64,000 bases of DNA, taken from NCBI RefSeq assembly GCF_000321225.1, contig NW_004451423.1, forward strand, positions 145,486-209,485, read 5' to 3'. Positions 12,761 through 24,952 of the stretch are shown here, in pieces. This DNA is from Odobenus rosmarus divergens. Its lineage: Eukaryota; Chordata; Mammalia; Carnivora; Odobenidae. Under the pieces are notes generated by a model. It did not search any database and was not told the origin of the DNA. It saw nothing but the letters and a program-made list of their open reading frames with translations. Positions within the stretch are counted from its first letter, which is position 1. The number at the start of each line of letters is the position of its first letter. The position numbers were made by a program, and so were the translations under genes.

Positions 12761-13790
12761 GTGGGTGATATTTCAGGGGCAAGAGGACTTTAGGGCACAC
12801 TTTAAATAGCACTGTGTGGGTGGTCACCTATTCCACCTACACCTAAGGCCATTTTTTATTTCCTAAATCATTAAGGTGGGGAGGATTAGCTACACTATTT
12901 AAAAAGCCCCATGGTGTAAATACTTTAAACTTTTCAATTGGTGCTGCATAAATCTCACTCATTGTTGTATATAATGCAGTAGCTGTGTTAGAATAAAGAG
13001 TCTGCATTTTTGTATTTGACTATATGTTTAAGTGGGTTTTGGAATCTTGTGTTTCACAGCAGGAAATCTTGTTTTTCACTGAAATCTCCTGTGATGATTA
13101 GAATGAAAAGCCTGAAAAAAAAAAAAAAAGAAGGTTGCTTTGGCTTCCTGATAGTGAAGATTTGATTGATTCTCTGAACGATTTGCTACGTTAGAGAAAA
13201 AAATAGTTTTTCCCATTCCAGTTGCCCCCCCACCCTATCCCTCTCAAATGGTCAAATAAATAGGTTGCTGAAGAAAGTGTTAACATTTTTATAGAGTGAC
13301 AGTAATTCAGTGTTCAAGAAAATTTGCTCATGAACTCAAAATTAAAATAATAATAAAGCCCATCCAGAGAGACCATTCTTAATTCTTGTCTGAATTATGC
13401 TGTGTACCTATGTTGTTATGCTTGTTCAGAGGTCCTGGATCATCACAAGTGCTGTGAGGTCATCTATTTGCCTTTATTTTTGAAGCGTTTCAGATCTTCC
13501 ACTTTTCATTTTTAGAGTAATGAATTGATATGTGTGTTTATATAGGGGAAGAATTCATCAGAAGAAAAGATCAGACTGTGGGCCTGACAATGGGAAAGTG
13601 CCTCTTGGAAGATTATTAGCAGATAACAGGAATCTTACTCAGATATCAAAGTCTCAGCAGCCCTCTAATAATATCTGAACCAAAGTGATGAACCCTTCTA
13701 GAGGTACTGGGTCGTTCTGCATATGGCCAAACCAGAGCTAGTGGTGGTTTGGGCTATTGCACTATTTCAGGTAACCTATACATTTATTTA
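12761..13790. other. Unique DNA, no gene seen
   Basis: No gene or clear repeat is recognised here apart from a poly-A run near 13116-13130. Confidence 0.45.
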
Positions 13791-13793
13791 TGT

Positions 13794-13974
13794 CTGTGGT
13801 TCCCAAATTTTACTGAGTAACAGATTCACTTGGAGATCTTATTAAAATAGAAGATTCCCGGGCTCCACGTCCAAGATTCCTATTTAATTGATTGTAGTGG
13901 GATCCAGTTATCTGCAGTCGAAATATTTACCGATTCTGATGTAGTGGTCTTCAGATCAAAACAGAGAAATACTG
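13794..13974. mobile_element. MER20-like hAT MITE
   Basis: The ~180-bp unit begins ctgtggttcccaaattttac and ends gagaaatactg, matching decayed hAT-Charlie inverted termini. The interior includes cagattcacttggagatctt and the expected central region. It is non-autonomous and has no ORF. Confidence 0.7.
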
Positions 13975-14390
13975 ACTAGATGGTTTTATGGCCTTGAAGC
14001 CTAGCCTTCTGGGGATGAACCCAGCCTTCTAGTGGGCACTCTTATTCTCTAGGTCGAACCTACAGACCAGATATGGGAGCACCAAAACATAAAACTTTTT
14101 TTGACCATAACCAATGCCTCAGTTCTTGTTGTTCCATAAACCTCCAAATATGATTACTTTTGAACAGACGTGTTGAGTTTAGTTGATCTAGAGCAGCAAT
14201 TCTGAAAGTGTGGTCTGGGGAAAATTAGGGCTATCAAGATCCTTTTGGGGAGTCCACAAGGTCAAAATATTTTCACTATTATATGAAGACATTATTTGCT
14301 TTTTTCACTCTTACTCTCTTAAGAGTAAATAGAGGAGTTTCCCAGAGGCTACATGACATGAGATGTCAGTGCTTTGATGACTAATGCATA

Positions 14391-14996
14391 TGATGTAGGA
14401 AACATGTTAGGGTTCGAAGCCAACAGCCAAGAAAGAATTCTTGAGACGTCTTTGGTGCAAAAGGTGATTTTATTAAAGCACGGGGACAGGACCTGTGGGC
14501 AGAAAGATCTGCACCGGGGCCATGAGAAGTGGCCCATTAGATACTTTCAAGTTGGGAGGGGGTTTAGGGATAATGAAAGTTTCCAAAGAATTTTTTTTTA
14601 AGAGTTTATTTATTTATTTGACAGAGACATAGCGAGAGAGGGAACACAAGCAAGGGGAGTGGGAGAGGGAGAAACAGGCTTCCCGCTGAGCAAGGAGCCA
14701 GATGCGAGGCTCGATCCCAGGACCCTGGGATCATGACCTGAGCCAAAGGCAGACACTTAACCAACTAAGCTACCCAGGCACCCCTCCAAAGGAATTTTTA
14801 TATGTTAAACTAGACTTACAGGATCCTGGGGGGGGGTTGTCAGGCTAGGGATTGCCTTTTGCCCTTAGAAAATATTAACATTGAGGCAGTTGAATCCCTA
14901 GAGAAATGTCACTCTGTCTGTTCCAAGGACTTATCAATGGGCTGTAGGTAGCAAGGAAATTTAATATTTTTTCTTCTGCTTTTGTTTCCCACATCA
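14391..14996 (-). mobile_element. Solo ERV LTR, minus strand, with nested SINE
   Basis: Relative to the LTR copy at 15223-15802 this is the inverted version. Both share segments around the tag ttcgaagcc/ggcttcgaa and cagttgaatccctagagaaa/tagggactcaactgcc. The unit starts tgatgtagga and ends acatca in window orientation, so TG...CA. It is flanked by a 4-bp repeat, cata, at 14387-14390 and 14997-15000, typical of gammaretrovirus-like ERVs. No internal viral genes are attached, so it is a solo LTR. Confidence 0.75.
14597..14784 (-). mobile_element. CAN-SINE inserted in the LTR, minus strand
   Basis: The reversed SINEC has a T-run and (TTTA)n, ends at ctacccaggcacccc, and is flanked by tccaaagaattttt (14582-14595) and tccaaaggaattttt (14785-14799). 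It is therefore younger than the LTR that hosts it. Confidence 0.92.
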
Positions 14997-15138
14997 CATA
15001 TGTGCTTGTATATTCCTGTGTTTTAAATTTTTCTCAGTTTTAATTTCTAATATGGTGAATATTGACAGATATAACCTACATAAACAAAAATTCACTGTGG
15101 AGTTATGAATAATTTTTAAGAGTATAAGAAGGCCCATA

Positions 15139-15850
15139 GGGCACCTGGCTGGCTCAGTAAGTAGAGCCTGAAACTCTTAATCTCGGGGTTGCATGTTCGA
15201 GCCCCACACTGGGTGTAGAAATTGATGTAGGAAACAAAGGCAGAAGAAAAATCATTAAATTTCCTTACTACCTACAGCCCACTGACAAGTCCTTAAAACA
15301 GGCAGAGTGATATTCTTCTAGGGACTCAACTGCCTAGATGTTACTACTTTGCTAAGGGCAAAAGGCAACCTTAGCCTGACCCCCAAGATCCTGTAAGTCA
15401 ACTTTAACATATAAAAATTCCTTTGGAAACTTCCTTTATCTCTAAACCCCCCAAGATACGTGTTGGCAATCATTCCCCAAACATATGGCCCACCGATATA
15501 CATCTGAAGGGTCTCATGACTCAGATTTTTATTAGACTGTAATAAACGACTTTTTGTCAACAATAGCTAGCCCCCTCAAGGTCCTGGAAACCTTGCTTCC
15601 AAAATTCCTTAGAGACTTACACTATCCCTAACCCCCTCCCAACTTGCAAGTATCTAATGGGCCACTCTGCTTGACCCCGGTGCAGCTCTTTCTCCCCACG
15701 GGTCCTGTCCCTGTGCTTTAATAAAATCACCTTTTGCACCAAAGACATCTCAAGAATTCTTTCTTGGCCATCGGCTTCGAACCCTAATGTCTTCCCTACA
15801 TGAGAGATTACTTAAAATTTTTTTTAAATCTTAAAAAAAAAAAATGTAAA
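15139..15850 (+). mobile_element. CAN-SINE (older type), plus strand, split by an LTR
   Basis: The head and body gggcacctggctggctcagt to gggtgtagaaat (15139-15222) continue as gagattacttaaaa and an A-rich tail at 15803-15850. Together these rebuild the usual gtagagattacttaaaa region of the short SINE type. The interval 15223-15802 is the inserted LTR. Confidence 0.85.
15223..15802 (+). mobile_element. Solo ERV LTR, plus strand
   Basis: The ~580-bp unit begins tgatgtaggaaacaaaggca and ends cttccctacatga. A poly(A) signal AATAAA lies at 15720-15725, followed by an R/U5-like segment with ttttgcaccaaagacatctc. It is homologous, in opposite orientation, to 14391-14996. The flanks gaaat and gagat are a mutated 5-bp repeat inside the host SINE. 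No internal ERV sequence is present. Confidence 0.75.
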
Positions 15851-15864
15851 GTGGTCCTGAAGCT

Positions 15865-16384
15865 AGCATCCATCTTGTCAGTTCAGATGAAAGAATAAAC
15901 ACTAGAGGTCATATTGGACCAGTTAAGGAACCTGTAGGAATGTAACCCCACTAGTTTACAAGTAGTTAATCAGCACCACCCTAAAGATATAATCATCCGA
16001 TGTACTTAATGAAATCTTTAACATAAAGGATAAAGATATTTTTTTCAGATTCCAAGTCTTTTGAGATGGAAAAGACCAACAGGGAACCAGATGAAGCGTC
16101 ACCAGAGCACCTGCTAGTATGACTTCATGGGCTTCCAATCAGTGGCATCCACCTACTCAGGAGAGGAGACCCCTGTCCCAAATTTTGCCATTAAAAACCC
16201 TCACTTGCGAACCATCAGAGGGTTTGGAACTTTTGAACATTAGCCCTCCCCTACACCCCTATTCCCCTTATTCTCCTGGGTGGCACCACAAAAATAAATA
16301 ACCTATCTTTCTTCACTGCAAACCTCAGTGTCAGTTTTTATTTGCTTACTTGTGCATCAGTTGGATGAACTCTTACTCAGTTCA
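15865..16384 (+). mobile_element. Solo ERV LTR of a different family, plus strand
   Basis: It has LTR architecture: an unremarkable U3, ccattaaaaaccctcacttg as a possible core promoter, AATAAA at 16293-16298, then a CT-rich stretch and cctcagtgtcag. It interrupts the hAT-like element between tcctgaagc and ccccagatc. No coding remnant is attached. The exact ends are uncertain. Confidence 0.55.
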
Positions 16385-16418
16385 GTTATAGCCCCAGATC
16401 AAAAAGTTTTAAAATGTG

Positions 16419-18723
16419 TGTTTTATTTAACCAAGCATAGTTTTAAATGTACATCATTTAATGTAAATTGATGAAATTGCTCCCAAATCTCAAGGAAATT
16501 TCGAACCTTGTTAAAATATTCAGATTCTTAATTTTCGCATCCTTTTATAAAACCTTAAGATGGAAACGAGTATTACAAGACAAAACAACAATTATTGACT
16601 TATTGAATGTCTCCTGTATTATCAAGTATTATGTAAGCCACTACATATGAAATAAAATATATTTTGGCTTGAGGAACTTACATTCATTTGGGGAAATAAA
16701 AATGAATCATGTTAAATAAATGTCTAATTGTAGAATGTTTACATTACTTTCCTTAAAATTAATCAAAAGCAAAGATGGGTAGAAGCTAAGCAATCTAATC
16801 ACAGAGGATTTCTCAGGAGAGACAAAACTGAACTTCTACTTCAAAGGATGAAAAGGATTTGAATAGGAAAAAAAAAGTTCTCAAATTAAATCTATTCCTA
16901 AAAACTACTACAAATAGACTTTAAGGGGGATTTTAATTTTCATTCTTGAATCTTTCTATATCATTTGATTTTTTAACTTAACATCACTTTACTAAACAAT
17001 AACATTATTTTTAAACAACAAAAAATATTATCTCAGAGGTCTAAAATAATATCCAGACTATTTGGGCCTAAAACATGCTAAAACACTTGCCTCAGTGTCT
17101 TAGAAATTAAGAAGAAACTTTTTCCAGTGGAATTAACTCAAATAATTATCACAGGCTTTTTTTCCCACTTTTGGCCTTTGACCAGAGCCACATAGAAAAT
17201 TGTCACCAAAGCCTGGCTTCAAAATCAGATATTCCCTTTGTTTTCACTCTGTGCAGCTAGTTCATTTTTATACACCTCTGGGTAAATTTGTTTGTTTTTT
17301 TTTACTCTGTTTTATGTATTTTCAACTGGTCAGATTATTTTGGACTGAAGGCATGTGGTGAGACTTAAGCGCTCTCTAGGGAGCTCCAGCTAACATTATA
17401 TATGGAGTGTCCAGTTGCTGGATTGCTTGCTTCCAGAGCTCTATAATGGCTATTGGGAACATTTCCAACTGCTCCAGAGAAGGAACCAATGTCTTTTCTC
17501 TATTCAGTGCTGACAATGCCTTGCAATTCACTTTAAAATTTCCCCATGATGATCCCTTTCTATTATATCAGCAGTAAATGAAAGCAGTAGTTCCGGCTTT
17601 TGGTAAATTCATCAGACTTTATTTTTATACTGGAGAAAAAAATCACCTTTATTATTATATTTGGGTCCTTTTAGCTCTGTTGTGAAGGTCCTTGAAAAAC
17701 TTTCCCAACTTCCAGTTGAAAGAAGACCATTCCTATATGTTTACATTACATTCTTTTGTGTTTATTGTGCATTATATTGCAACATTGTTTGGCTTCCATG
17801 AGATTAAAATAACAAAAAAAATTTTGATCTCTTGCCCTCTCCACCCTGTATTTTCAAGAAAATTTCTCCATGATTTCATTGGACTTGAGAAAACAGCAGG
17901 GGAAAGAAAGTTTTAATTATGCAAATATAAAAATCATCAAAGGCGGGGTTAGATTTGATGAAAGCTCAGCCTCCTTTTCAATATTTACTGCTTGTCACCA
18001 AATTAAATTTCAGATTGTATTTAGTAAGAAGAGTACAACATTTAAACAAATACTTTATGCAGCAAAACCTAATTATATTTGCTTAGTCTTGTGCTTTGGA
18101 TTACTCACAGGAAAGAGATTTGGAATTGCCAATATGAAGTTCTTAGTATTCAGTATACCACACCCTCACAGGGGCTCAGAACCAGTTGCCCTAAAATGTG
18201 CCATTTCAGCTTGCAGATATTTCAAGCTGAAAACAATCAAGACCAAAAAGATTTAGGAAGAAACTGACTTTCCCACTAACTGCTTAAAATAATTTAAAGG
18301 ATGTGCTCCAGGAAGAGAGCTATCACCATAGATAACTACATTATAATAACTAAGGGTGGTAGGGAAGAATTTAGCAAAATCTGTTTGTTAAAATTCTTCT
18401 CTATGTCCTATTGTTTCTGTGTAGCCCAGAAAACATTTGTTTGCCAAAAATGTACTCTTTTTCATCTTCCTATGAATTGCTTTCCTTCCCTTTGAGGTCC
18501 CAGACCCTTACTTCCTTCTCCTTAGTTCAGAATGACTATACCTCATTTTACCTGTCTTTGGAATCTCTCATGTTTATGTGGATTCCCCATACATATGTAA
18601 TGTAATTAAATTTGATTCTCTCCTGTTAATCTGTCTCATGTCAATTTAATTCTTACACTAACCAGAAGACTCTTGAGGGGTGCAGGAAAAGTTTTTCTCT
18701 TCTACACCTTATTATTTGCTAAC
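16419..18723. other. Unique AT-rich DNA, no gene seen
   Basis: Two overlapping open frames at 17692-18267 have ordinary AT-rich random composition and no exon signals. No recognisable repeat was found. Confidence 0.45.
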
Positions 18724-18738
18724 AGAAGCTACATTTTA

Positions 18739-18860
18739 TTTTATTTATATTTTTAAATTTGTTTGTTTGTTTGTAATCGCTACACCCAATGAGGAGCTTA
18801 AACTCATGACCCGAGATCAAGAATCACAGGCTTTTCCAACTGAGCCAGCCAGGAGCTCCC
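18739..18860 (-). mobile_element. CAN-SINE (older short type), minus strand
   Basis: A T-rich start with (GTTT)n leads into caatgaggagcttaaactca and aactgagccagccaggagct, the reversed short SINE. The exact 15-bp TSD agaagctacatttta lies at 18724-18738 and 18861-18875. Confidence 0.9.
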
Positions 18861-18875
18861 AGAAGCTACATTTTA

Positions 18876-20094
18876 GATTCCACTATCTTCTAAACCCAAA
18901 TTAAGATATGATATATCTACAAAATCATTTGCCCTCATGGCTTAGGTGAATTCACAGTTGATGCTATTCAACGTTCTGTTATAAAAAAAAAAATTACAGT
19001 ACAAAATTAACTTAGAGATGAGATTTTTGGAAATGTAATATGGTTTAAATATAAATTCATTTCATGGCAACATACCAGAATATACCACCATATAACAGGA
19101 AATTGCAGTAAAAGGAAAATTGATGTTAATAGAGTCTTTAAAATGTAAAGGTGTAAAGAGAACTTATTTAGTAAATGTGGCATTATATTTTATCCCTGTG
19201 AACTTATTATGTGCATTAATATAAGCATAAACATATTCCATCTATCTGTCAAACATTTAAAGGGTCCAAATCTTAAGTACCTCAGTATCAGTTGGTTTGC
19301 TGTTGCTAAAACATTTTATACACATTTTATCTAAAGTTTAGAACCCAGAAGCAGTGATGGCAAACAAAAATTCATAAACATCTACTGTTTAGAAAGTTAA
19401 ACATACTAAAAAAGATTATGCCAAGATTGTTACTGAAGTAAACAGTAAACATCTTAAGAAATCTTGAAGACTTTGGGTATGTGAACTAATGTAAGTTATA
19501 CCATTACTAGGGCTATAACCAAATTCTTGAGAGCTGCAAACCATGCTGATAAAGGCCTTCCACACTTGTAAGTCAGGGAACAAAAAGTGTATTGTCATTT
19601 TTGCTGAAAATTTACTTTTAGCTGGTCTCTGAAATTACCCGTACCCCATACACATCTATTGAAAATGAGTTTGAAAATCATGCCACTGATCTCTTAAATA
19701 GCTTATTACTACTTTGAGTACAAGTGAATGAAATGAACTACTGAGGTCAATGGTGATACTCAGTAAAAAGCTTTTGCCTCTTTCCAACCCTTCTGCTCTA
19801 AATACGCATCCATCTTTTGCTCTTTGGTATGTGTAAGATCAGAGAGGACCTAGAAAACAATGAGAGATGATGGTAAGAAGAAACATAGAGAAAAGTAGGC
19901 CTTATGCAAAGACAAAATGTCAAATGCCTAATTCTTCTGAAAATTTTGAAGGAGGCAAAAAATAAATGTCTGGTCAGGAGTTACAGGCCAAGTTCCACAA
20001 ATGTTTATTCTGTTGTTTATGTTTTTTGTTGTCATTCTGGAATTTAAAATAACTCTGAAAAAGCTATTGGATCAAAAAATAAATAAATAAAAAA
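18876..20094. other. Unique AT-rich DNA, no gene seen
   Basis: No gene, RNA or clear repeat is recognised, apart from an A-rich simple stretch near 20077-20095. Confidence 0.45.
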
Positions 20095-20099
20095 GGAGA

Positions 20100-20650
20100 A
20101 CTGACAACTACTAGAAGGTCAAAACTGATGATAAGTACTATTGTTAGCAAGCCCACTTGCTCAACTGTAGACCCCCAGCTAAAACCAGAAATAGACAAGA
20201 CTGCTTAACTCATGCTCTAACTAAAACCCATCATGCCTGTTTCTTAATGCATCTTCTTGAGGCACTGATGATGTTTTACAATGACCTGGAACATCCCAAC
20301 AGCCAGACCAGAAAAACCCTGATAGCAATGGAATGCCTAGAAAACCACACCCACATGTCCCCTTCCCTGCCCGAGATCATGGGCTGAACACATACCAAGC
20401 CCCACCCATAATCACGTTATGCCTGTTTGCCTGTTATCTTGTAAGCACCTCCCTGCCCCAACTTTTCTATAAAATTCTAGGTGTCCATCTTGTGGGTGGA
20501 GAGGTCAGTTTTTAAGGCTTGAGCCTGCCACCTCCCCCCACGGTTGGCACCCAAAACAAATTTCTCCCTTTCTCTTTTCTGAACCCTCATTTCTTGAGTT
20601 ATTGGCTTCTTTTGTGACAAGTTTATCCAAGTTTGTTCTGCAACATTGTT
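20100..20650 (+). mobile_element. ERV LTR, plus strand, possibly with leader
   Basis: The segment starts near tgacaactactag, has a TATA-like ctataaaa at 20467-20474 followed by the expected GC-richer R region, and closes near ctgcaaca at 20645. The next bases, tggcaaatccagcc (20650-20663), could be a degenerate primer-binding site. That would make this a 5' LTR with a short leader to about 20740. No gag, pol or env remnant is recognised. Confidence 0.55.
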
Positions 20651-20942
20651 GGCAAATCCAGCCAGAAGCTATGCTTTTGATTTGTCTAGCCCTCTTGGGA
20701 TTCCCTGGGATGGAGCAGTTGGCCACAGCAGCACACTAAGGCTCAACATTTGTTTCCTGAGTTAGTGGCTGTGATAGATCTCTTGGTAACACTACAACCA
20801 CCTGGGTTTTTACCCCAATTTCTGACCTAATTACTTTTGTTTATAATGAAACTCCACCTAACACTATGGAGTTCAGTTTTACTAATTGTGAATTCTAGAT
20901 GTAACTTTTGATAAAATTTAGTGTTTACAAAACTATTTTTTA

Positions 20943-21188
20943 TTTTATTTTTTATTTTTTTAAAGAATACCATGAGAGTTTTATTTTTTTTTAAGATTTT
21001 TTTAATTTATTTATTTGACAGAGAGAGAGAGACACAGTGAGAGAGGGAACACAAGCAGGGGGACCAGGAGAGGGAGAAGCAGGCCTCCCACTGAGCAGGG
21101 AGCCTGATGTGGGGGCTCTATCCCAGGACCCTGAGATCATGACCCAAGCCAAGGCAGATGCTTAATGACTGAGCCACCCAGGCGCCCC
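20943..21188 (-). mobile_element. CAN-SINE, minus strand, long complex tail
   Basis: It is a reversed SINEC ending gccacccaggcgcccc. The T-rich tail is interrupted by aaagaataccatgagag, so the A-tail was expanded or contains a short transduced segment. The flanks ttacaaaactattttt (about 20926-20941) and tacaaaactatttttt (21189-21204) are the TSD. Confidence 0.9.
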
Positions 21189-21204
21189 TACAAAACTATT
21201 TTTT

Positions 21205-21366
21205 AAATATTTTACTTATTTATTTGAGAGAGAGAGAGAGCATGTGCTGGGGGAGGAGCAGAAGAAGAGGGAGAAGCATACTCACCACTGAGCTTGGAGC
21301 CCCACTTGGGAGACCATGACCTGAGCTGAAGTCAGCCATTTAACCAACTGAGCCACTCAGGTGCCC
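21205..21366 (-). mobile_element. CAN-SINE, minus strand, older copy
   Basis: A (TTTA) stretch and GAGA-rich body are followed by gaccatgacctgagctgaag and aaccaactgagccactcagg. It lies directly next to the younger SINE at 20943-21188, which inserted at its tail. Confidence 0.88.
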
Positions 21367-21597
21367 TTAAAAACTTTTTTAATGCTACTTATCAATTCTT
21401 CCCTCTTTTAAAGCAGCAAGTAGAAAATAAGAACGCACATAACTAAACCAGAATTATGGGAAATGGCAGTTGTAATTAATACTCCAGTGAGCTAAGGATA
21501 AAAGTAAAAATGTTCTAATTTATCTAGGTAGGAAACAAATGAAATTTTCCCTTAGTGTGTCTTCGAATATAGTGGCAAAGGGTAATGGCTCAAGAAT

Positions 21598-21775
21598 TAC
21601 CAGTGTGACCTTGGATAAGTTATTTACCTTCCCCTAACTTCAGTTTCTTCATCTGTAAAATAAAGATAATGATACTACCAATCTTATAGGGTTGTTGGGA
21701 GAATTAAATAAAACAGTGTACATAAAACAATTAGCCCTGTGCCTGGTAATAGTCATTATTCAATACACTTGTTAC
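21598..21775 (+). mobile_element. MIR SINE, plus strand
   Basis: It shows the MIR core: tgaccttggataagttattt, tcagtttcttcatctgtaaa and agggttgttgggagaattaa, ending in an AT-rich terminal region. Confidence 0.88.
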
Positions 21776-22145
21776 ATCATTTAGGCAGAAATTTCCCAGA
21801 TTTATAGTATAGCTTTTGGAAATACTAAAATATTTACTCTTATAATTATTGTGCTGTGCTTCCAAAATAAGCATCCCTCTGTATTTGATCTCTAGTTATC
21901 TGTACTCACCCTTTGCAAACTCAGAAAACAAATATTTGGATAACTAGTTTCACCTGAAATTAAATATTCTATTACCTTGGCTAATATATGTCCCCTAATT
22001 GGCATGGAGATGTTTATGTTGTCAGAGGGAGGGTATTTCTTGGTGATTCATAAGTGTTTCCACAGTTGTCAGATTTGAAGAGTTGGAATAAAGAGAATTG
22101 CTTAGTTGGAGGCATGCTTAAAAATGGTATCTTTGCAGATTTATA
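21776..22145. other. Unique DNA, nothing recognised
   Basis: A short AT-rich interval between a MIR and an L1 fragment. No gene signals are seen. Confidence 0.4.
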
Positions 22146-23200
22146 GGAATACAGTAAAGTGGCAGGATACAAAATCAATGCACAGAAATCAGTTGTATTT
22201 CTATACACCAACAACGAGACAGAAGAAAGAGAAATTAAGGAGTCGATCCCATTTACAATTGCACCCAAAACCATAAGATACCTAGGAAAAAATCTAACCA
22301 AAGAGGAAAAGGATCTGTACTCAGAAAACTATAGAATACGCATGAAAGAAGTTGAGGAAAACACAAAGAAATGGAAAAACGTTCCATGCTCATGGATTGG
22401 AAGAACAAATATTTTTGTTGTTGTTGTTGTTTTGTTGTTGTTTTTTAAGATTTTATTTATTTATTTGAGAAAGAGACAGAGACAGAGAGAGAAAGAGAGA
22501 GAGAGCACAAGCAGGGAGGAGAAGGAGAAGCAGGCTCCCCACAGAGCAAGGAGCCCAATGTGGGACTTGATCCCAGGACCCTGGGATCATGACCCGAGCC
22601 AAAGGCAGATGCCCAACTGACTGAGCCACCCAGGCACCTGGAACAAATATTGTTAAAATGTGTATGCTACCTAGAGCAATCTACACTTTCAATACAATCC
22701 CTATCAAAATACCATCAACATTTTTCACAGAGCTGGAACAATCCTAAAATTTGTATGGAACCAGAAAAGACCCTGAATAGCCAGAGGAATGTTGAAAAAG
22801 AAAACCAAAGCTGGTGGCATCACAATTCCAGACTTCAAGCTCTATTACAAAGCTGTCATCATCAAGACAGTATGGTACTGGCACAGAAACAGACACATAG
22901 ATCAATGGAACAGAATAGAGAACCCAGAAATGGACCTTCAACTCTATGGTCAACTAATCTTCAACAAAACAGGAAAGAATATCCAATGGAAAAAAGTCTC
23001 TTCAACAAATGGTGTTGGGAAAATTCGACAGCCACATATAGAAAGATGAAACTGGACCATTTCCTTACAGCATATACAAAAATAGACTCAGAATGGATGA
23101 AAGACCTCAGTGTGAGACAGGAATCCATCAAAATCTTTGAGGAGGACACAGGCAGCAACCTCTTTGACCTCGGCCACAGCAACTTCTTCCTAGACACATA
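22146..23200 (+). mobile_element. L1 ORF2 internal fragment, plus strand, split by a SINE
   Basis: On the plus strand the segment encodes the ORF2 region downstream of the reverse transcriptase fingers/palm, beginning near [10 protein letters not shown] and [13 protein letters not shown]. It continues through [30 protein letters not shown] and LDHFLTAYTKIDSEWM. Frame shifts and the SINE at 22410-22640 break it. It stops abruptly at ~23200 with no 3' UTR or poly-A and begins internally, so both ends are truncated. It is a dead fragment. Confidence 0.9.
22410..22640 (-). mobile_element. CAN-SINE inside the L1 fragment, minus strand
   Basis: A (TTG)n-modified T tail precedes the reversed SINEC that ends gagccacccaggcacctg. 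The TSD gaacaaatatt occurs at about 22402-22412 and 22641-22651. It interrupts the L1 frame after GRTNI. Confidence 0.92.
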
Positions 23201-23256
23201 TACTCATCAAATATTTATTGAAGATAGCCTAAGAGCCAGGCATTTTCCTAGCACTG

Positions 23257-23700
23257 TGTCAGGAGCAAGAATTCTTGTTCCTTCACAGATCCTCCTAACT
23301 GGACTAGGAATCAAATTGACATGAGACAGATTAATAGGAGAAAATAAAATTTAATAGGTGTTCATACAGGGAAATTCCAAAGACAGTGGGAAAAATGAGG
23401 TATATATGTCATTCTGAACAAAGGAGATGGGGGTAGGACTCTGAAATTTCAGAGAAAAGGAATGCATTTCACAAGGTGATAAGAAGGGCAGATGTTTGCT
23501 AATTAGATGTTGACCCTACCATAACAAATGAGTCACTCAGATAAAATTTATCTCTGTTGTTAACTCTTATTCTGGGAATGACCCCCAATTTAGATTCTTC
23601 TGTGTGGTTAAGGGAGGGACAAAAGTTTCTTTTGAGCCCACAGAGTCTCAAGTGCCTTCAGCTCAAAAAATCCACATTTAAAGTGGCACATTTGGTGGGG
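23257..23700 (+). repeat. LTR-like dispersed repeat, copy 1
   Basis: It shares order and sequence with 27730-28201: gatcctcctaactggactag, aatcaaattgacatgagaca and gattaataggagaaaataaa, then a diverged interior and a common end with aaagtggcacattt. Two same-orientation copies about 4.5 kb apart suggest a retroviral LTR family, which I cannot name. A MIR-like segment precedes it (23200-23256). Confidence 0.6.
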
Positions 23701-24050
23701 AGGGAATGTTCCCTGAAATCCTTCAAATGAGGTGGTGAACAAGTCTAGTGAAGTCTAAGTCTTCTTGAAGTTGATAGTGCATGAATATGGATATGACTAT
23801 GAGTAAGAAGAAGGACCAGCGTACATTCCCTCCCTGGCTTCTTTCCAGGTAGTTACAAACACAGGGCTTCCATAAGGGGACTTGTGGGGTTCAAACCCAG
23901 GCTCATTGTTGGTGTTGGGAGACAGGGTATTACTGTAGAGTTCAGGAAACGGTATGCACCCAGTCACTGTGAACACACTGAATAAATACCATGCTTTACA
24001 AATAATTATCTACAAAATTTAAAACATATGCAAATGATGTGATTAAGAAA
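23701..24050. other. Unique or unassigned sequence
   Basis: No gene is recognised. It may still be the distal part of the LTR-like repeat, because its 3' boundary is unclear. Confidence 0.35.
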
Positions 24051-24063
24051 ATACAAATTCAAG

Positions 24064-24201
24064 GGCACCTGGCTGGCTCAGTTGTTAGAGCATGCAGCTC
24101 TTGATCTCTGGGTTTTAAGTTTAAGTCCCACATTGGGTATAGAAATTACTTAAAAAATAAAACCTTTAAAAAAACCAAAACAACCCAAAACAACAACAAC
24201 C
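24064..24201 (+). mobile_element. CAN-SINE (older short type), plus strand
   Basis: Head gggcacctggctggctcagt, body ttgatctctgggttttaagt, then ttaaaaaataaaacctttaa and an AC-rich tail. The flanks aaatacaaattca and aaatataaattca form a TSD with one mismatch. Confidence 0.88.
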
Positions 24202-24312
24202 AAAATATAAATTCATTTAGAAGTGTTAATTAATGAATGTTGGAGTCTATAGACTTTATCAGTCAACAACTACTAAAATGTAACTATTATGTGGGATCTA
24301 TACAATTTTTAG

Positions 24313-24952
<640 letters not shown>

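Larger units (their letters stand above)
14194..16418 (+). mobile_element. Ancient hAT-like DNA element split by nested insertions
   Basis: Pieces at 14194-14390, 14997-15138, 15851-15864 and 16385-16418 read as one element in order. It starts cagcaattctgaaagtgtgg and includes agtccacaaggtcaaaatat. It then continues tctaatatggtgaatattga and gatataacctacataaacaa, and ends with a gatcaaaaagtttt-type terminus. The interruptions are an ERV LTR (14391-14996), a SINE carrying another LTR (15139-15850) and a third LTR (~15865-16384). This is a non-autonomous hAT-Charlie-type element; the exact subfamily is not assigned. Confidence 0.6.

Noticed and set aside
22650..23324. 224-residue plus-strand frame
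   Set aside because: A mixed-frame reading of the decayed L1 ORF2 fragment extending into unrelated repeat sequence.
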